In this document: positions 1-7,871 of the stretch, piece after piece | Layout: the number at the start of each line of letters is the position of its first letter | How positions within the stretch are numbered: the first letter of the stretch is position 1 | Assembly (NCBI GenBank): GCA_003164275.1 | Contig: PLSY01000041.1 | Span: 1 to 12,305, forward strand | Reading direction: 5' to 3' | Length of the DNA: 12,305 nucleotides | DNA from: Acidimicrobiaceae bacterium | Lineage (GTDB): Bacteria; Actinomycetota; Acidimicrobiia; Acidimicrobiales; RAAP-2 | Made by a program: the position numbers and the translations under genes | Notes under the pieces: generated by a model | Seen by the model: only the letters and a program-made list of their open reading frames with translations | Databases searched by the model: none | Told to the model about the DNA's origin: nothing

Positions 1-239
1 AATCTTCTGGGGTTCGGTGCTTCTCAGGATTGCACGGAGCCGCAGATCGTCAAGGCGGTCCGAGCCGCCGCTTCGCTCCGGTACTCCCGAGGGACTGCGT
101 CCCTTTCCCTTGACCCCCTGCTTCCTCTCCGTGTTCTTCCGCACCTATCAACCCAGAAGGGAGGGGACTTGCAGGCACGGCCCGCACAACCGACGACAAT
201 CCATCCCAATTGACTTCGGGGAGTTCAGCCGAAACCTGT
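1..239. other. Non-coding left edge with short G+C-rich hairpins
   Basis: This stretch lies downstream of the last gene of the restriction operon. I see no convincing gene in it. Open frames exist on both strands but they overlap each other, have arginine- and serine-rich composition and match no family I recognise. Two short inverted repeats are visible: GGCGG/CCGCC at 54-69 and GGGAC/GTCCC with a 3-base loop at 91-103. Neither is followed by a clear T-run on either strand, so an intrinsic terminator is not firmly supported. The region could hold the operon's transcript end or a small structured RNA, but neither can be shown from the sequence. Confidence 0.4.
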
Positions 240-722
240 TTAGAACGTCCAGCCTTCGAGGCGAATGACATCCACGAACTTCACACACTCGATGCCGAGA
301 CGCTGACAGACGAACGGAATCTTTGGCTTGTTCTCGGTACCATCCGATCCCTCGCCGGTGACCACGACAGCACTCCGGATACTCGCCACGGCGATCACGA
401 ACGGGTCGGCCCGGTTACGACCCTTGAAATTCATCACCAAGCGCTGATGGTCGGCCAGGACCCGTTGGACTTCCTCGACGACGGTCGCATCAGTTGGCAC
501 GACGATCGCAGCCTTGCGTGGTTCACACCAAGCCTTCACCACAGCGTCCTTCGTCTGCGCTTCCTCCCACACCTCCTCCGAGATGATGAGCCTGCCGTCG
601 TTGATGAGATCATCCACCCGCTCCCAGAGACCTGGGAAGTGGTCTGCCGGGTAATAGCGCTCCAACCCATCGATGAGTGCACTCGTGTCCGCCGAGTAGC
701 AACGCAACCCGTTCTCGCTCAT
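240..722 (-). CDS. DUF4411-like PIN-domain protein (probable ribonuclease, toxin candidate)
   Basis: The 160-residue product resembles the DUF4411 family, a branch of the PIN-like nucleases. PIN domains cut RNA using clustered acidic residues that bind metal. Candidate residues are D12 in the N-terminal 'SADTSALID' motif, E50 near 'ISEEVWEE', D106 in 'NRADPFVIAVA' and an acidic residue around 124-127, in the expected order and spacing. There is no signal peptide or membrane segment, so it should act in the cytoplasm. The ATG overlaps the stop of the preceding XRE-ImmA/IrrE gene as ATGA, which implies translational coupling. DUF4411 proteins are often found next to such regulators, which suggests a toxin-antitoxin-like pair; toxicity is inference. 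The start is fixed by the overlap. The family assignment is fairly sure, the RNA target unknown. Confidence 0.85.
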   Translation of the reverse strand: MSENGLRCYSADTSALIDGLERYYPADHFPGLWERVDDLINDGRLIISEEVWEEAQTKDAVVKAWCEPRKAAIVVPTDATVVEEVQRVLADHQRLVMNFKGRNRADPFVIAVASIRSAVVVTGEGSDGTENKPKIPFVCQRLGIECVKFVDVIRLEGWTF

Positions 723-1912
723 CGGCCCGTCGCCTGCTCCAGCTTCGGCAGCTGGTCGTATCGAACATCCAGGTAGTCGGCAACGTCGAGAGAACTGATG
801 GCCCGAGAGCGGAATGCCTCCAGGACGGTCGTGATGTAGCCGTGGCCCATGTCCCGTGCCTTGACGACGTAGAAGGACGGGCCGCCCGTGGATGCCCGTT
901 GGCGTTCACGCTCTCGGCGCCGTGCGTCGGCGTACTCCTCTTCGAGGTCGTCTTTGCGTGCCCAGTAGGTGTCCCAATTGGCTTTGGAAAGACTGAGGAG
1001 TCGAAGCAGAACTGCCTCCGAGCTGGCTCCGAAGCGGGCGCTCAGTTGGCTCAGCTCGTCGAGTGTCCATCCGTAGTCCGTTCCTGCCTGCGATACGCCA
1101 GGGTCTCGGAGGAGTAGCTCTGCTGGCATCAGAACACTGGCGGCCACCGCATTGCAGTAGTGCTCAGTATCGTCCCGTCCAGTTGCCTTGCTCGCTCGGG
1201 CCTCGTGGAGGTCACACAGTCCTCCCGCACGAAGGGCAAGGTGGGCCAACTCATGGAAAAGGGTGAAGAGTCGTGGTCTTGGGAAATCCTTCCCATTCAG
1301 TGCGATGACTGGATACGGAGGCTCCGAGATGGAGAAGCCCCGCAGCTCGTCGATCTCAACGCCCTGAGTCTGAATGACGATGACGCCAAGCGCCTCGACC
1401 GCCCGGATGCAGCGATTGAGCGCTTCGTTCGGGCGCCCCCAGACCGCTGTTGGGATCGAGTCCAACTCCAACGCTGATCGGAGGAGAGCGCCGGCCTCTT
1501 CGGTGCCCGTGTCCTGACTGATGATGGGAAGTTGGTCTGATGGTGCGACGGATGCCGGGGCGAGTTCAGCCAGCTCCAGAAAGACGTCACGCTGGGTCAG
1601 CGCCCGCTTTACCTCCGACACCAGCTCGGGCGACTGTGGAGTCTCGGCGGCGCTCGCACGCCGGAAGTCCTGCAACGGCATGAAATCTGTTGGTGGTGAA
1701 GGCAACAGCAACACGGCAAGCGGACGTCGGTAGGTCTTCGCAACCTTGCGCAACTGCTTGATGGTTGGCGGCTTCTCGCCCGTCTCCCAGCCATCCAGGG
1801 TCGTTCTACTCACGGTGAGTTTGTGCGCTGCCTTGTCGGGGTCAAGGCCCGCCGACTCCCGAGCCCAGATGATGACGGCTGGCGTGACAGCAATTCGCTC
1901 CGACGCACTCAT
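719..1912 (-). CDS. XRE-family regulator fused to ImmA/IrrE metallopeptidase
   Basis: The 397-residue protein combines an N-terminal helix-turn-helix of the XRE/Cro type (about residues 10-65, with 'LTVSRTTLDGWETGEKPPT' as the recognition region) and an ImmA/IrrE-like zinc peptidase domain (about 150-270). The zinc motif HELAH is at 220-224, and the family's downstream 'AASVLMPAELL' helix is at 257-267. Relatives cleave repressors or act as antitoxin-like regulators. I chose the ATG at 1912 because an AGAGGG ribosome site (1919-1924) lies 6 bases upstream. A longer frame to 1966 would extend into the methyltransferase gene with no family-like sequence. It follows the methyltransferase by 19 bases and overlaps the DUF4411 gene by ATGA. 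It probably controls its own operon or the partner toxin; a cleavage target cannot be read from the sequence. Confidence 0.9.
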   Translation of the reverse strand: MSASERIAVTPAVIIWARESAGLDPDKAAHKLTVSRTTLDGWETGEKPPTIKQLRKVAKTYRRPLAVLLLPSPPTDFMPLQDFRRASAAETPQSPELVSEVKRALTQRDVFLELAELAPASVAPSDQLPIISQDTGTEEAGALLRSALELDSIPTAVWGRPNEALNRCIRAVEALGVIVIQTQGVEIDELRGFSISEPPYPVIALNGKDFPRPRLFTLFHELAHLALRAGGLCDLHEARASKATGRDDTEHYCNAVAASVLMPAELLLRDPGVSQAGTDYGWTLDELSQLSARFGASSEAVLLRLLSLSKANWDTYWARKDDLEEEYADARRRERERQRASTGGPSFYVVKARDMGHGYITTVLEAFRSRAISSLDVADYLDVRYDQLPKLEQATGR

Positions 1913-1931
1913 CAGGGACCCTCTGAGTGCT

Positions 1932-4613
1932 TCACTCCGACACCTCGTAGACCTGAAGGACCTCATCGCCGTAGTGGTTGATGACCTTTACGGCGATCCT
2001 TCCGGTGCTTGGTAGTGGGAACGGTCGTGACTTGGTCGAGTAGAGCGATGCCCACGCATCTTCGTCGATATCAGCGTTCAGTGAGCGCTGAAGCTTGTCG
2101 TAGGGCTTGTCCGCACCAGTGAAGTAGGCGTGACGTACGAAGAACTGTTCGCCGTCGTAGTTGGTGTCGATGAACCAGCAGGCGATGTCATCCGTGGATG
2201 AGGGACGAACGACTCCAGTCGTCGGATCGTAGACATCGACGCCGTGAACCTCGATGACGATCTCTCCCTCAGCAGAGCTAATCGTGACGTCAGGCTCACC
2301 GAACACCGTGAACAAGTTCCCGGAGCCAGTCTTCTTCAGGAGTTCGTTCGACATGGCCAGGTCAGGATTCATGTGGGTGAGTAACACCCGCAGCCGTCCC
2401 ATTTTGCGCTCGTCTTCGGCGGTGACGAAGCCATCGCCCGATGGAGCGAACTCCTTGGCCGTCTCCGATGCGTATGCCTCGAATGCGAAACCACAGACGA
2501 CGAGGATGTCAAACCCCGCACCCTTGAGTGCTTCACGAGCAGCATCCTTGACCATGTCCGGACTGACCGTTCCGTGTTCCGGTCCAATCATGACGGCCAC
2601 AGTGCGGACCTCTCCGTCGGCATCAGTGATTGTTCCGTGAGCGTGGAGAAGACCATCGCCCGCATAGGGTTCGAGCGAGTCGAACGTCAGGCGCTCGCCA
2701 CGAAACGTGTTCTGCACACCCGATGTTTGGAGGTTTTCCAAGATCGTCGAGAAAAAAGACGAATCACTTTCCCTATCGATACCCTCGTGTGAGTCGATAC
2801 TTCGATGCGGAGAAAGCGCCTCTATGGTGAAGCGACCACTTACTCTGACTCGTTTTGAGTCCTCGTATGGTTGATCTACAAGGCGTTCCGGATCAGCCCC
2901 CTGGACAATCAGCCGATCGATCTCGGTACGGCTCAAGCCAGACTGGATCTTCTCATTCTGGGCGATCGACTTTAGGGTGATATGAGGGACACGACGGTAT
3001 ACGAAACCGTGACGAACATCGCCACTGAATGTCGAGAATTGGAGCTGGTCGATCGTCAGCTCCTGCTCACGGGCCGCACCCTCGGCTGAATCAGCGAGTA
3101 GGTAATACGGAAATCGTGCACTCATGATCCTTGTGCGGGCCAACGCCATCGCTACCCGGCTCGTGTCGATCGTGATCCAGCGCCGACCCCATTGTTCTGC
3201 GACGACGGCGGTTGTTCCGGAGCCACAGGTTGGGTCCAGCACTAGGTCACCCGGGTCAGTCGCCGCCAACATGCATCGTTGGACGGCTTTGAGTGCGGTT
3301 TGCACCACGTACATCTTCGGACCGCCGTATTGATTCTGTCCAACCGTGTCCGTCCAAAGATTGGTCAGGGGCGAAGCGGGGAAGTCATCAATAAACCGGA
3401 TATATCCAAGGTTCTTGCCACTTCCCGCATGAATCCGGCCGGCGGCGAGCAATCGATTCATCCCAGCTTGGTCCGTCTTCCAAACGCCGGGGTCAGGTCG
3501 GTACGTCCTATCTCCGACAGTTACGGGATACCGGGTTTTGTCAACGCCGGATGACGATGTGAGATCACCAACTCCGAAGACCCGCGCTCCTTCCGGTACG
3601 ACTCCAGACTCCTTCTCTTTCGCAGTCAGGGGCCGAGTTGTACCGTCGCTCAGAAGTACGCTCGTGTAGAGGGATACTCCATCGCCACCTAGAAATTTGT
3701 CTCGATACAGCTGTCGATACTTGACCTGCGTCTTGTCCTTTGCGTACCAGAGGATGCGGTCAAAGACGGCAGGGAGTATTTTTGGAACTTCATTCGGGCT
3801 GCCGGTGCCTGTCGTCTTTTGGTAGGCAATCTCAACACAGAAGTTCTCCGGACCGAATACTTCGTCAAGAAGGCTTCGAACAACATGAGCATTGTCGTCG
3901 CCGATCTGCATGAATAGCGATCCGCTGGTTGAGAGTAGGTCACGTGAAATCACTAACCGATCTCTCAAATAAGTCAGGTAGGAATGGACGTCATCTTGCC
4001 AAGTATCACGAAATGCCTTCACCTGCTCAGGTTGCCGACTGGCGTCCGTTCCATCTTTGACCGAACGCTTGCGAGTTGAGACCTGCCAGTTCGAGCCGAA
4101 CTTGATGCCGTACGGAGGGTCCATGTAAATCATCTGGACTTGACCCCGGAGGCGCTCTTTCTCGGCCAGACTGTTCATTACCAGAAGTGCATCGCCGAGC
4201 ACCATGCGATTGGACCAGTTGGCAGAGTGCTCGTAGAACTCGACCTGCTCGTAACCTTCGAGACCATCGAAGTCCTCGAAGAGCAAGAGCTGCTCCTTCG
4301 GCTTGCCAGCCGGGCCAGCCCGACGGAGGTCTTCAACGAGCGCCCGAGGGTCAATTTTCTCTTGGATGTACAGAGGGACAGCGGGGATCGTCAAGGGACC
4401 AGCGTCTTGCTCGTCCTTCCCCCTCCAGACGAGTTGTGGGTCGGCGTCGGGGTCCCGTGGGTAGAGAAGCGGTCGCTCATAGGTAACGGGAGTCGGGTTC
4501 CGCTCATCGTCGGCAACGAAGTCTCGGAGTTCCTCTGTCGGGATGTTCGTCCGTTTGTCGGAATGGACTGTTGACTTGACTTGCTTCGGGGCAGTCGCTT
4601 TACGGGGTGGCAT
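1932..4613 (-). CDS. Type III-like DNA adenine methyltransferase (Mod subunit)
   Basis: The 893-residue protein has the motif order of beta-class amino methyltransferases: the catalytic DPPY tetrad at 165-168 ('MIYMDPPYGIKFGSNW') precedes the S-adenosylmethionine-binding motif 'LDPTCGSGTTAV' at about 459-470. That order is typical of type III Mod proteins, which make N6-methyladenine in a non-palindromic site and are also needed for cleavage. The segment between the motifs (about 170-455) probably includes the target recognition domain. The C-terminal 380 residues carry no motif I can name, making it longer than a classic Mod of 600-700 residues. The ATG shares one base with the TGA of the upstream nuclease gene (TGATG), and an AGGAG site lies 7 bases before it. 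The region around 2700-4100 looks poorer in G+C than its neighbours, possibly from exchange of the recognition region. Confidence 0.93.
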   Translation of the reverse strand: MPPRKATAPKQVKSTVHSDKRTNIPTEELRDFVADDERNPTPVTYERPLLYPRDPDADPQLVWRGKDEQDAGPLTIPAVPLYIQEKIDPRALVEDLRRAGPAGKPKEQLLLFEDFDGLEGYEQVEFYEHSANWSNRMVLGDALLVMNSLAEKERLRGQVQMIYMDPPYGIKFGSNWQVSTRKRSVKDGTDASRQPEQVKAFRDTWQDDVHSYLTYLRDRLVISRDLLSTSGSLFMQIGDDNAHVVRSLLDEVFGPENFCVEIAYQKTTGTGSPNEVPKILPAVFDRILWYAKDKTQVKYRQLYRDKFLGGDGVSLYTSVLLSDGTTRPLTAKEKESGVVPEGARVFGVGDLTSSSGVDKTRYPVTVGDRTYRPDPGVWKTDQAGMNRLLAAGRIHAGSGKNLGYIRFIDDFPASPLTNLWTDTVGQNQYGGPKMYVVQTALKAVQRCMLAATDPGDLVLDPTCGSGTTAVVAEQWGRRWITIDTSRVAMALARTRIMSARFPYYLLADSAEGAAREQELTIDQLQFSTFSGDVRHGFVYRRVPHITLKSIAQNEKIQSGLSRTEIDRLIVQGADPERLVDQPYEDSKRVRVSGRFTIEALSPHRSIDSHEGIDRESDSSFFSTILENLQTSGVQNTFRGERLTFDSLEPYAGDGLLHAHGTITDADGEVRTVAVMIGPEHGTVSPDMVKDAAREALKGAGFDILVVCGFAFEAYASETAKEFAPSGDGFVTAEDERKMGRLRVLLTHMNPDLAMSNELLKKTGSGNLFTVFGEPDVTISSAEGEIVIEVHGVDVYDPTTGVVRPSSTDDIACWFIDTNYDGEQFFVRHAYFTGADKPYDKLQRSLNADIDEDAWASLYSTKSRPFPLPSTGRIAVKVINHYGDEVLQVYEVSE

Positions 4614-7600
4614 CAGATAGCTCCTGCATTTGTGGACTCAGCCAAGATGGAACGGATGATGTCCGCTCCTTCGTAGGGATCGGTGACTTCGACGAAGCGC
4701 CATCGTCCGAAGCGTTCGGCGTTGTTGACGGCAGGAATCCAGAGCGTGCGAGCAGTGTCCACCTTGATCTGCTTCGCCCGGTCTCGCTCTCCGGACACCT
4801 CGATGATGAGGTGCAACGGGTCGTCAGCGCCCCGGCCATCGTCGAGGTCGACGAGGAAGTCCGGATAGTAAGCCTTCGGCTGTCCGTCGAGGCTGTACGG
4901 GATCACGAAGTTGAGGCCCTGGTTCTTCACGTAGCGCAGAACCTCCGGAATCTCTTCGAGTGTGAGGTCCAGAACGTGTTCCCAACGGCTGTCTGCCACC
5001 GTGTAGTTCACATGGCACTTGTCTGGGTCGGTTTGCCGCACTGGCTTCGACGTGTCGAAGTCCACCCACTCCGTCGATCCCAATGTGTCGTAGGGCTTGA
5101 GCATTGCTACGAGTCGCCGATCGCCGCCCGCAGTGCGGACGATCGAGTGGTAGATGCGCTCCGCTGCGTCGTTGCGATTCTCGTGGAGAAGGAGGAGCTG
5201 TGGGAATGCATGGTCCTGGCAGGTGACGCACTCGGCCATCCATGAGCGAGAAATCTCGACAAGCCTGGGGAAGAGCCACGGCCTTGGCCCCTGCACCATG
5301 GTGTCGCCATAACCCGAATCCGGATACTGGAAGTAACGGTCAAGCACCAGCTTCGCCAGTTCGAAAGCGATTGTCTTGGGACGCTGTGCCTTCAGGTCAT
5401 CGAGTGTATGGACCTCAGCCTCCCCTACGATCCCGGCCACTTCCGTTGTTGTGGGGACGTGGCGGGCCGATAGGAGCATCTTGGATTCGTCAGTCCAGTC
5501 AGCGTGAAGGTTCTGGTCTGGCACCTCCCAGCGATAGCCGTCGAGTCGAGGAAACGTGATTCGTGCCGCTGCACGCTCTGGGAGTGAGCGAACGTGGGTG
5601 ATCGGTTGCCGTGGCGGCGGTTCCTTGGTCGCTCCCGATGCCGGGATGAACGAGAACGGCACGCCGTACACCTCGGCATACTCGGGAGAGAACCGTCCAT
5701 CTTCGTCGAGTGCGAACGAGCGACGCCGAAGGCCCCGACCCACAACCTGCTCGCAGAGGAGCTGTGTTCCGAACGCTCGAACGCCAAGGATATGTGTGAC
5801 CGTCGTCGCATCCCATCCCTCGGTCAACATCGAAACTGAGACGACACAACGGACATTGCTGCCGAGCTTCCCCGGCTTGCCGACAGTGTTCATGACCTCC
5901 CGAAGAACGTCCTCGTCGGTGAGGCTCTCAACATCCGCTCCAGGGAAGCGCTCTCGATACTCCCGCTTGAACTGATCGATCTCTGCGGATGCAGCACGCT
6001 TGAATTCAGGTGAAAGCGCATCTCCTCGGTCGAGCTGCTCAGAGTCCACGAGGATGGTCACTGGTCGATGTGTCCACCCTCCAGCGTGCTCGTTAGAGAA
6101 GAGTGCAAGTGCACCGGGCACGATCGTCGTCGATCCATCTTGGTTCGTCTTTTCGAACCCCGAGACGTAGTCGTAGACGAGCTTCGAGACGTTGGTGTTG
6201 TTGCACACCACGATGAAGACGGGAGGCGTCGAGCCATCATCCCCGGCATCATTCCAGCGCTCGAATGCCTTCTGGTAGTTGGCATACAGGCTGTGCAAGG
6301 CTCCCTGAAGAGGTGCAGGAAGTTGTGGCGGGCCAGCGATGGCGTCGGTCTTCCTCCCCTTCTTCGGGAGGTCATCCCGAATCCGGCCCCACAGGTTCCG
6401 GTAGGTCGGAGCGCCACCCTCCTGGAGCGTGTCGTCTTCGACTGGCACCCGAGGAATCTTGACGAGACCAGCCTCGATCGCATCGACGAGGCCGAAGTCT
6501 GAGACAACCCACGGGAACAGCGTCCCCTCGGAATATCCCGAACCTTTCAGAAAGAAGGGTGTCGCCGACAGGTCGTACACCGTTCGGATGCCGACCTTGT
6601 TCGCAATGGCTTCAAGCCCGGAGAGCCATACCCGAGCCTCTTCTTCACGCTGCTTCGCTTCGGCCCGGTCCTCAGCTCCAACGAGCACTTCGTCCTCGTC
6701 GTCGGGCTTACGGCGGTAGCAGTGGTGGGCCTCGTCGTTCAGGACGACAATGTTCTTCTTGGTCCCAAGGTCACGGCACACACGTCGGACCATCTGGTCC
6801 GGTGTCTCTGTGAAAGCACCTCGAACGTCGGCTCCAAGCAATTCTCGGGTTGCCTTGGGCATCGAGACCTTCTCCCGATGGAGGAAGCCGTGGAAGTTCG
6901 TAACGACGATTCTGGCCTGGCCGAGTTGCTCCCGTAGGTGTGAGGGAACGATGTCAAGACCCCGGTAGTAGTTCTCGGAGTCCGAGGGGAAAAGGACCCG
7001 GAGCCGGTCACGTATCGTGATCCCTGGTGCGACCACGAGGAATGCGTCCGAAAATCGGACGTCGTGAGGATTGGCTGCCTTGTTCAAGGTCTGCCAGGCG
7101 ATAATCATCGACATAACAGCGGTCTTGCCCGTGCCGGTCGCCATCTTGTGAGCGACACGAAAGAGACCAGGATTCGCATCTTCGTTGTACCGCTCTAGCT
7201 CGCTGATGAAATAGCGACCGGCACCTGGCTTTCCGGCGACCTCGGTGAGCCACATTGCCGTTTCCACGGCTTCTACTTGGCAGAAAAAGAGTCGGCGCTC
7301 TCGGTCCGGATTGTTCCAATGTTCGAGGAGGATTCGAGTTGTCGCCGTCGCCCCCGGCCAACCCTCTAGACGCCAGCGGTCAACAGCAACCCGCACCTCG
7401 TTGACGAAGCGGGTCTCCTCGATCCTGTCCTTCGTCCATTCGACGAACTCAAGCTGAGCCTGGGCTGCCTGTCGCCGCTTGGCGGCAGGGATCGGCATGA
7501 AGTAGGCGGACGGCCTCCGGCCCTCCTGAATCTGGTCCGTGATGCCGTCGTCGTCGAACTTCCAATAGCGGGTCGGAGCCTCGTAGGGCGAGTTGAGGAT

Positions 7601-7624
7601 CGGATTCTCGATGACGTTGGCCAC
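4613..7624 (-). CDS. Type III-like restriction subunit, SF2 helicase-nuclease (BPTD_3080-type Res)
   Basis: This 1003-residue protein is the restriction partner of the adjacent methyltransferase. It has the SF2 helicase motifs in order: Walker A 'ATGTGKTAV' (162-170), DEAH (297-300), 'LSATPFF' (352-358), 'SMLTEGWDATTVTHILGVRA' (598-617) and the arginine-rich motif VI 'QVVGRGLRRR' (626-635). The C-terminal end has a PD-(D/E)XK-like nuclease region, 'YYPDFLVDLDDG' (919-930) followed by 'IIEVSGE' (940-946). The usual lysine after the Glu is Ser here. The N-terminus 'VIENPILNSPYEAPTRYWKF' matches the conserved start of BPTD_3080-type proteins. That fixes the start at the GTG at 7624, preceded at 8 bases by GGAGAG. 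The next gene overlaps its stop by one base. In type III systems the complex uses ATP to find paired unmethylated sites and cut. Confidence 0.93.
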   Translation of the reverse strand: MANVIENPILNSPYEAPTRYWKFDDDGITDQIQEGRRPSAYFMPIPAAKRRQAAQAQLEFVEWTKDRIEETRFVNEVRVAVDRWRLEGWPGATATTRILLEHWNNPDRERRLFFCQVEAVETAMWLTEVAGKPGAGRYFISELERYNEDANPGLFRVAHKMATGTGKTAVMSMIIAWQTLNKAANPHDVRFSDAFLVVAPGITIRDRLRVLFPSDSENYYRGLDIVPSHLREQLGQARIVVTNFHGFLHREKVSMPKATRELLGADVRGAFTETPDQMVRRVCRDLGTKKNIVVLNDEAHHCYRRKPDDEDEVLVGAEDRAEAKQREEEARVWLSGLEAIANKVGIRTVYDLSATPFFLKGSGYSEGTLFPWVVSDFGLVDAIEAGLVKIPRVPVEDDTLQEGGAPTYRNLWGRIRDDLPKKGRKTDAIAGPPQLPAPLQGALHSLYANYQKAFERWNDAGDDGSTPPVFIVVCNNTNVSKLVYDYVSGFEKTNQDGSTTIVPGALALFSNEHAGGWTHRPVTILVDSEQLDRGDALSPEFKRAASAEIDQFKREYRERFPGADVESLTDEDVLREVMNTVGKPGKLGSNVRCVVSVSMLTEGWDATTVTHILGVRAFGTQLLCEQVVGRGLRRRSFALDEDGRFSPEYAEVYGVPFSFIPASGATKEPPPRQPITHVRSLPERAAARITFPRLDGYRWEVPDQNLHADWTDESKMLLSARHVPTTTEVAGIVGEAEVHTLDDLKAQRPKTIAFELAKLVLDRYFQYPDSGYGDTMVQGPRPWLFPRLVEISRSWMAECVTCQDHAFPQLLLLHENRNDAAERIYHSIVRTAGGDRRLVAMLKPYDTLGSTEWVDFDTSKPVRQTDPDKCHVNYTVADSRWEHVLDLTLEEIPEVLRYVKNQGLNFVIPYSLDGQPKAYYPDFLVDLDDGRGADDPLHLIIEVSGERDRAKQIKVDTARTLWIPAVNNAERFGRWRFVEVTDPYEGADIIRSILAESTNAGAI

Positions 7625-7702
7625 AGGTCAACTCTCCGAATATCTGGATCGGTCCTGGTGCAGGCCCCGGAGTCCACGGACATGGCTGGTTGACATGAAC
7701 TG

Positions 7703-7708
7703 ATGATA
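7703..7708 (-). promoter_or_regulatory. Possible -10 box for the restriction operon
   Basis: On the minus strand the hexamer TATCAT (5 of 6 to TATAAT) lies about 80 bases before the GTG start of the restriction subunit, in the only long gap upstream of that operon. No good TTGACA-like -35 element is seen at 16-18 bases further upstream. The promoter must lie in this gap if the operon is not read through from the CBASS genes. The exact box is a guess. Confidence 0.3.
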
Positions 7709-7782
7709 CGAGAAGGGCACTCGTCCTGGCCGAGACCAACTCACGGCGCTCTGCGGAAAGCCCTGTTCAAGCCGCGAGATTC

Positions 7783-7803
7783 GGCCACCACCAGGTGTTC
7801 CAC
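7783..7803. repeat. Bracketing 21-bp direct repeat, left copy
   Basis: This copy matches the sequence at 12283-12303 at 19 of 21 positions, in the same orientation. The differences are g/a at its second base and t/g at its sixteenth. Its core CACC-ACCA-GGTG is a short inverted repeat, but the outer arms are imperfect in this copy. It lies 68 bases beyond the stop codon of the last CBASS gene. Its role could be a recombination boundary, a weak terminator or a protein-binding site. Confidence 0.55.
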
Positions 7804-7871
7804 CGTAGGGAGCCCGGACCCGCAGCAGTCATGCCGTGACATCCTTCGGGCCACCACGGAGCACTTCATGG

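Larger units (their letters stand above)
7625..7871. other. Spacer between the CBASS and restriction operons
   Basis: This 247-base gap is the only substantial interruption between the nine genes. It carries a copy of the bracketing repeat (7783-7803) and the possible -10 box for the restriction operon. No small gene with a convincing start and composition is apparent on either strand. No hairpin followed by a T-run was found, so read-through from the CBASS operon into the restriction operon cannot be excluded. Confidence 0.5.

Noticed and set aside
17..268. Overlapping small frames on both strands at the left edge
   Set aside because: Their Arg/Ser/Pro-rich composition, mutual overlap and lack of any convincing ribosome site argue against a gene.
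210..776. Plus-strand frame of 188 residues over the DUF4411 gene
   Set aside because: It is the reverse of a recognised PIN-like gene, with no family-like sequence.
1932..7624. BREX or DISARM system instead of type III-like restriction-modification
   Set aside because: There is no PglZ, BrxL, DrmA/DrmB or phospholipase-D partner. The helicase-nuclease and beta-class methyltransferase form a Res/Mod pair by themselves.
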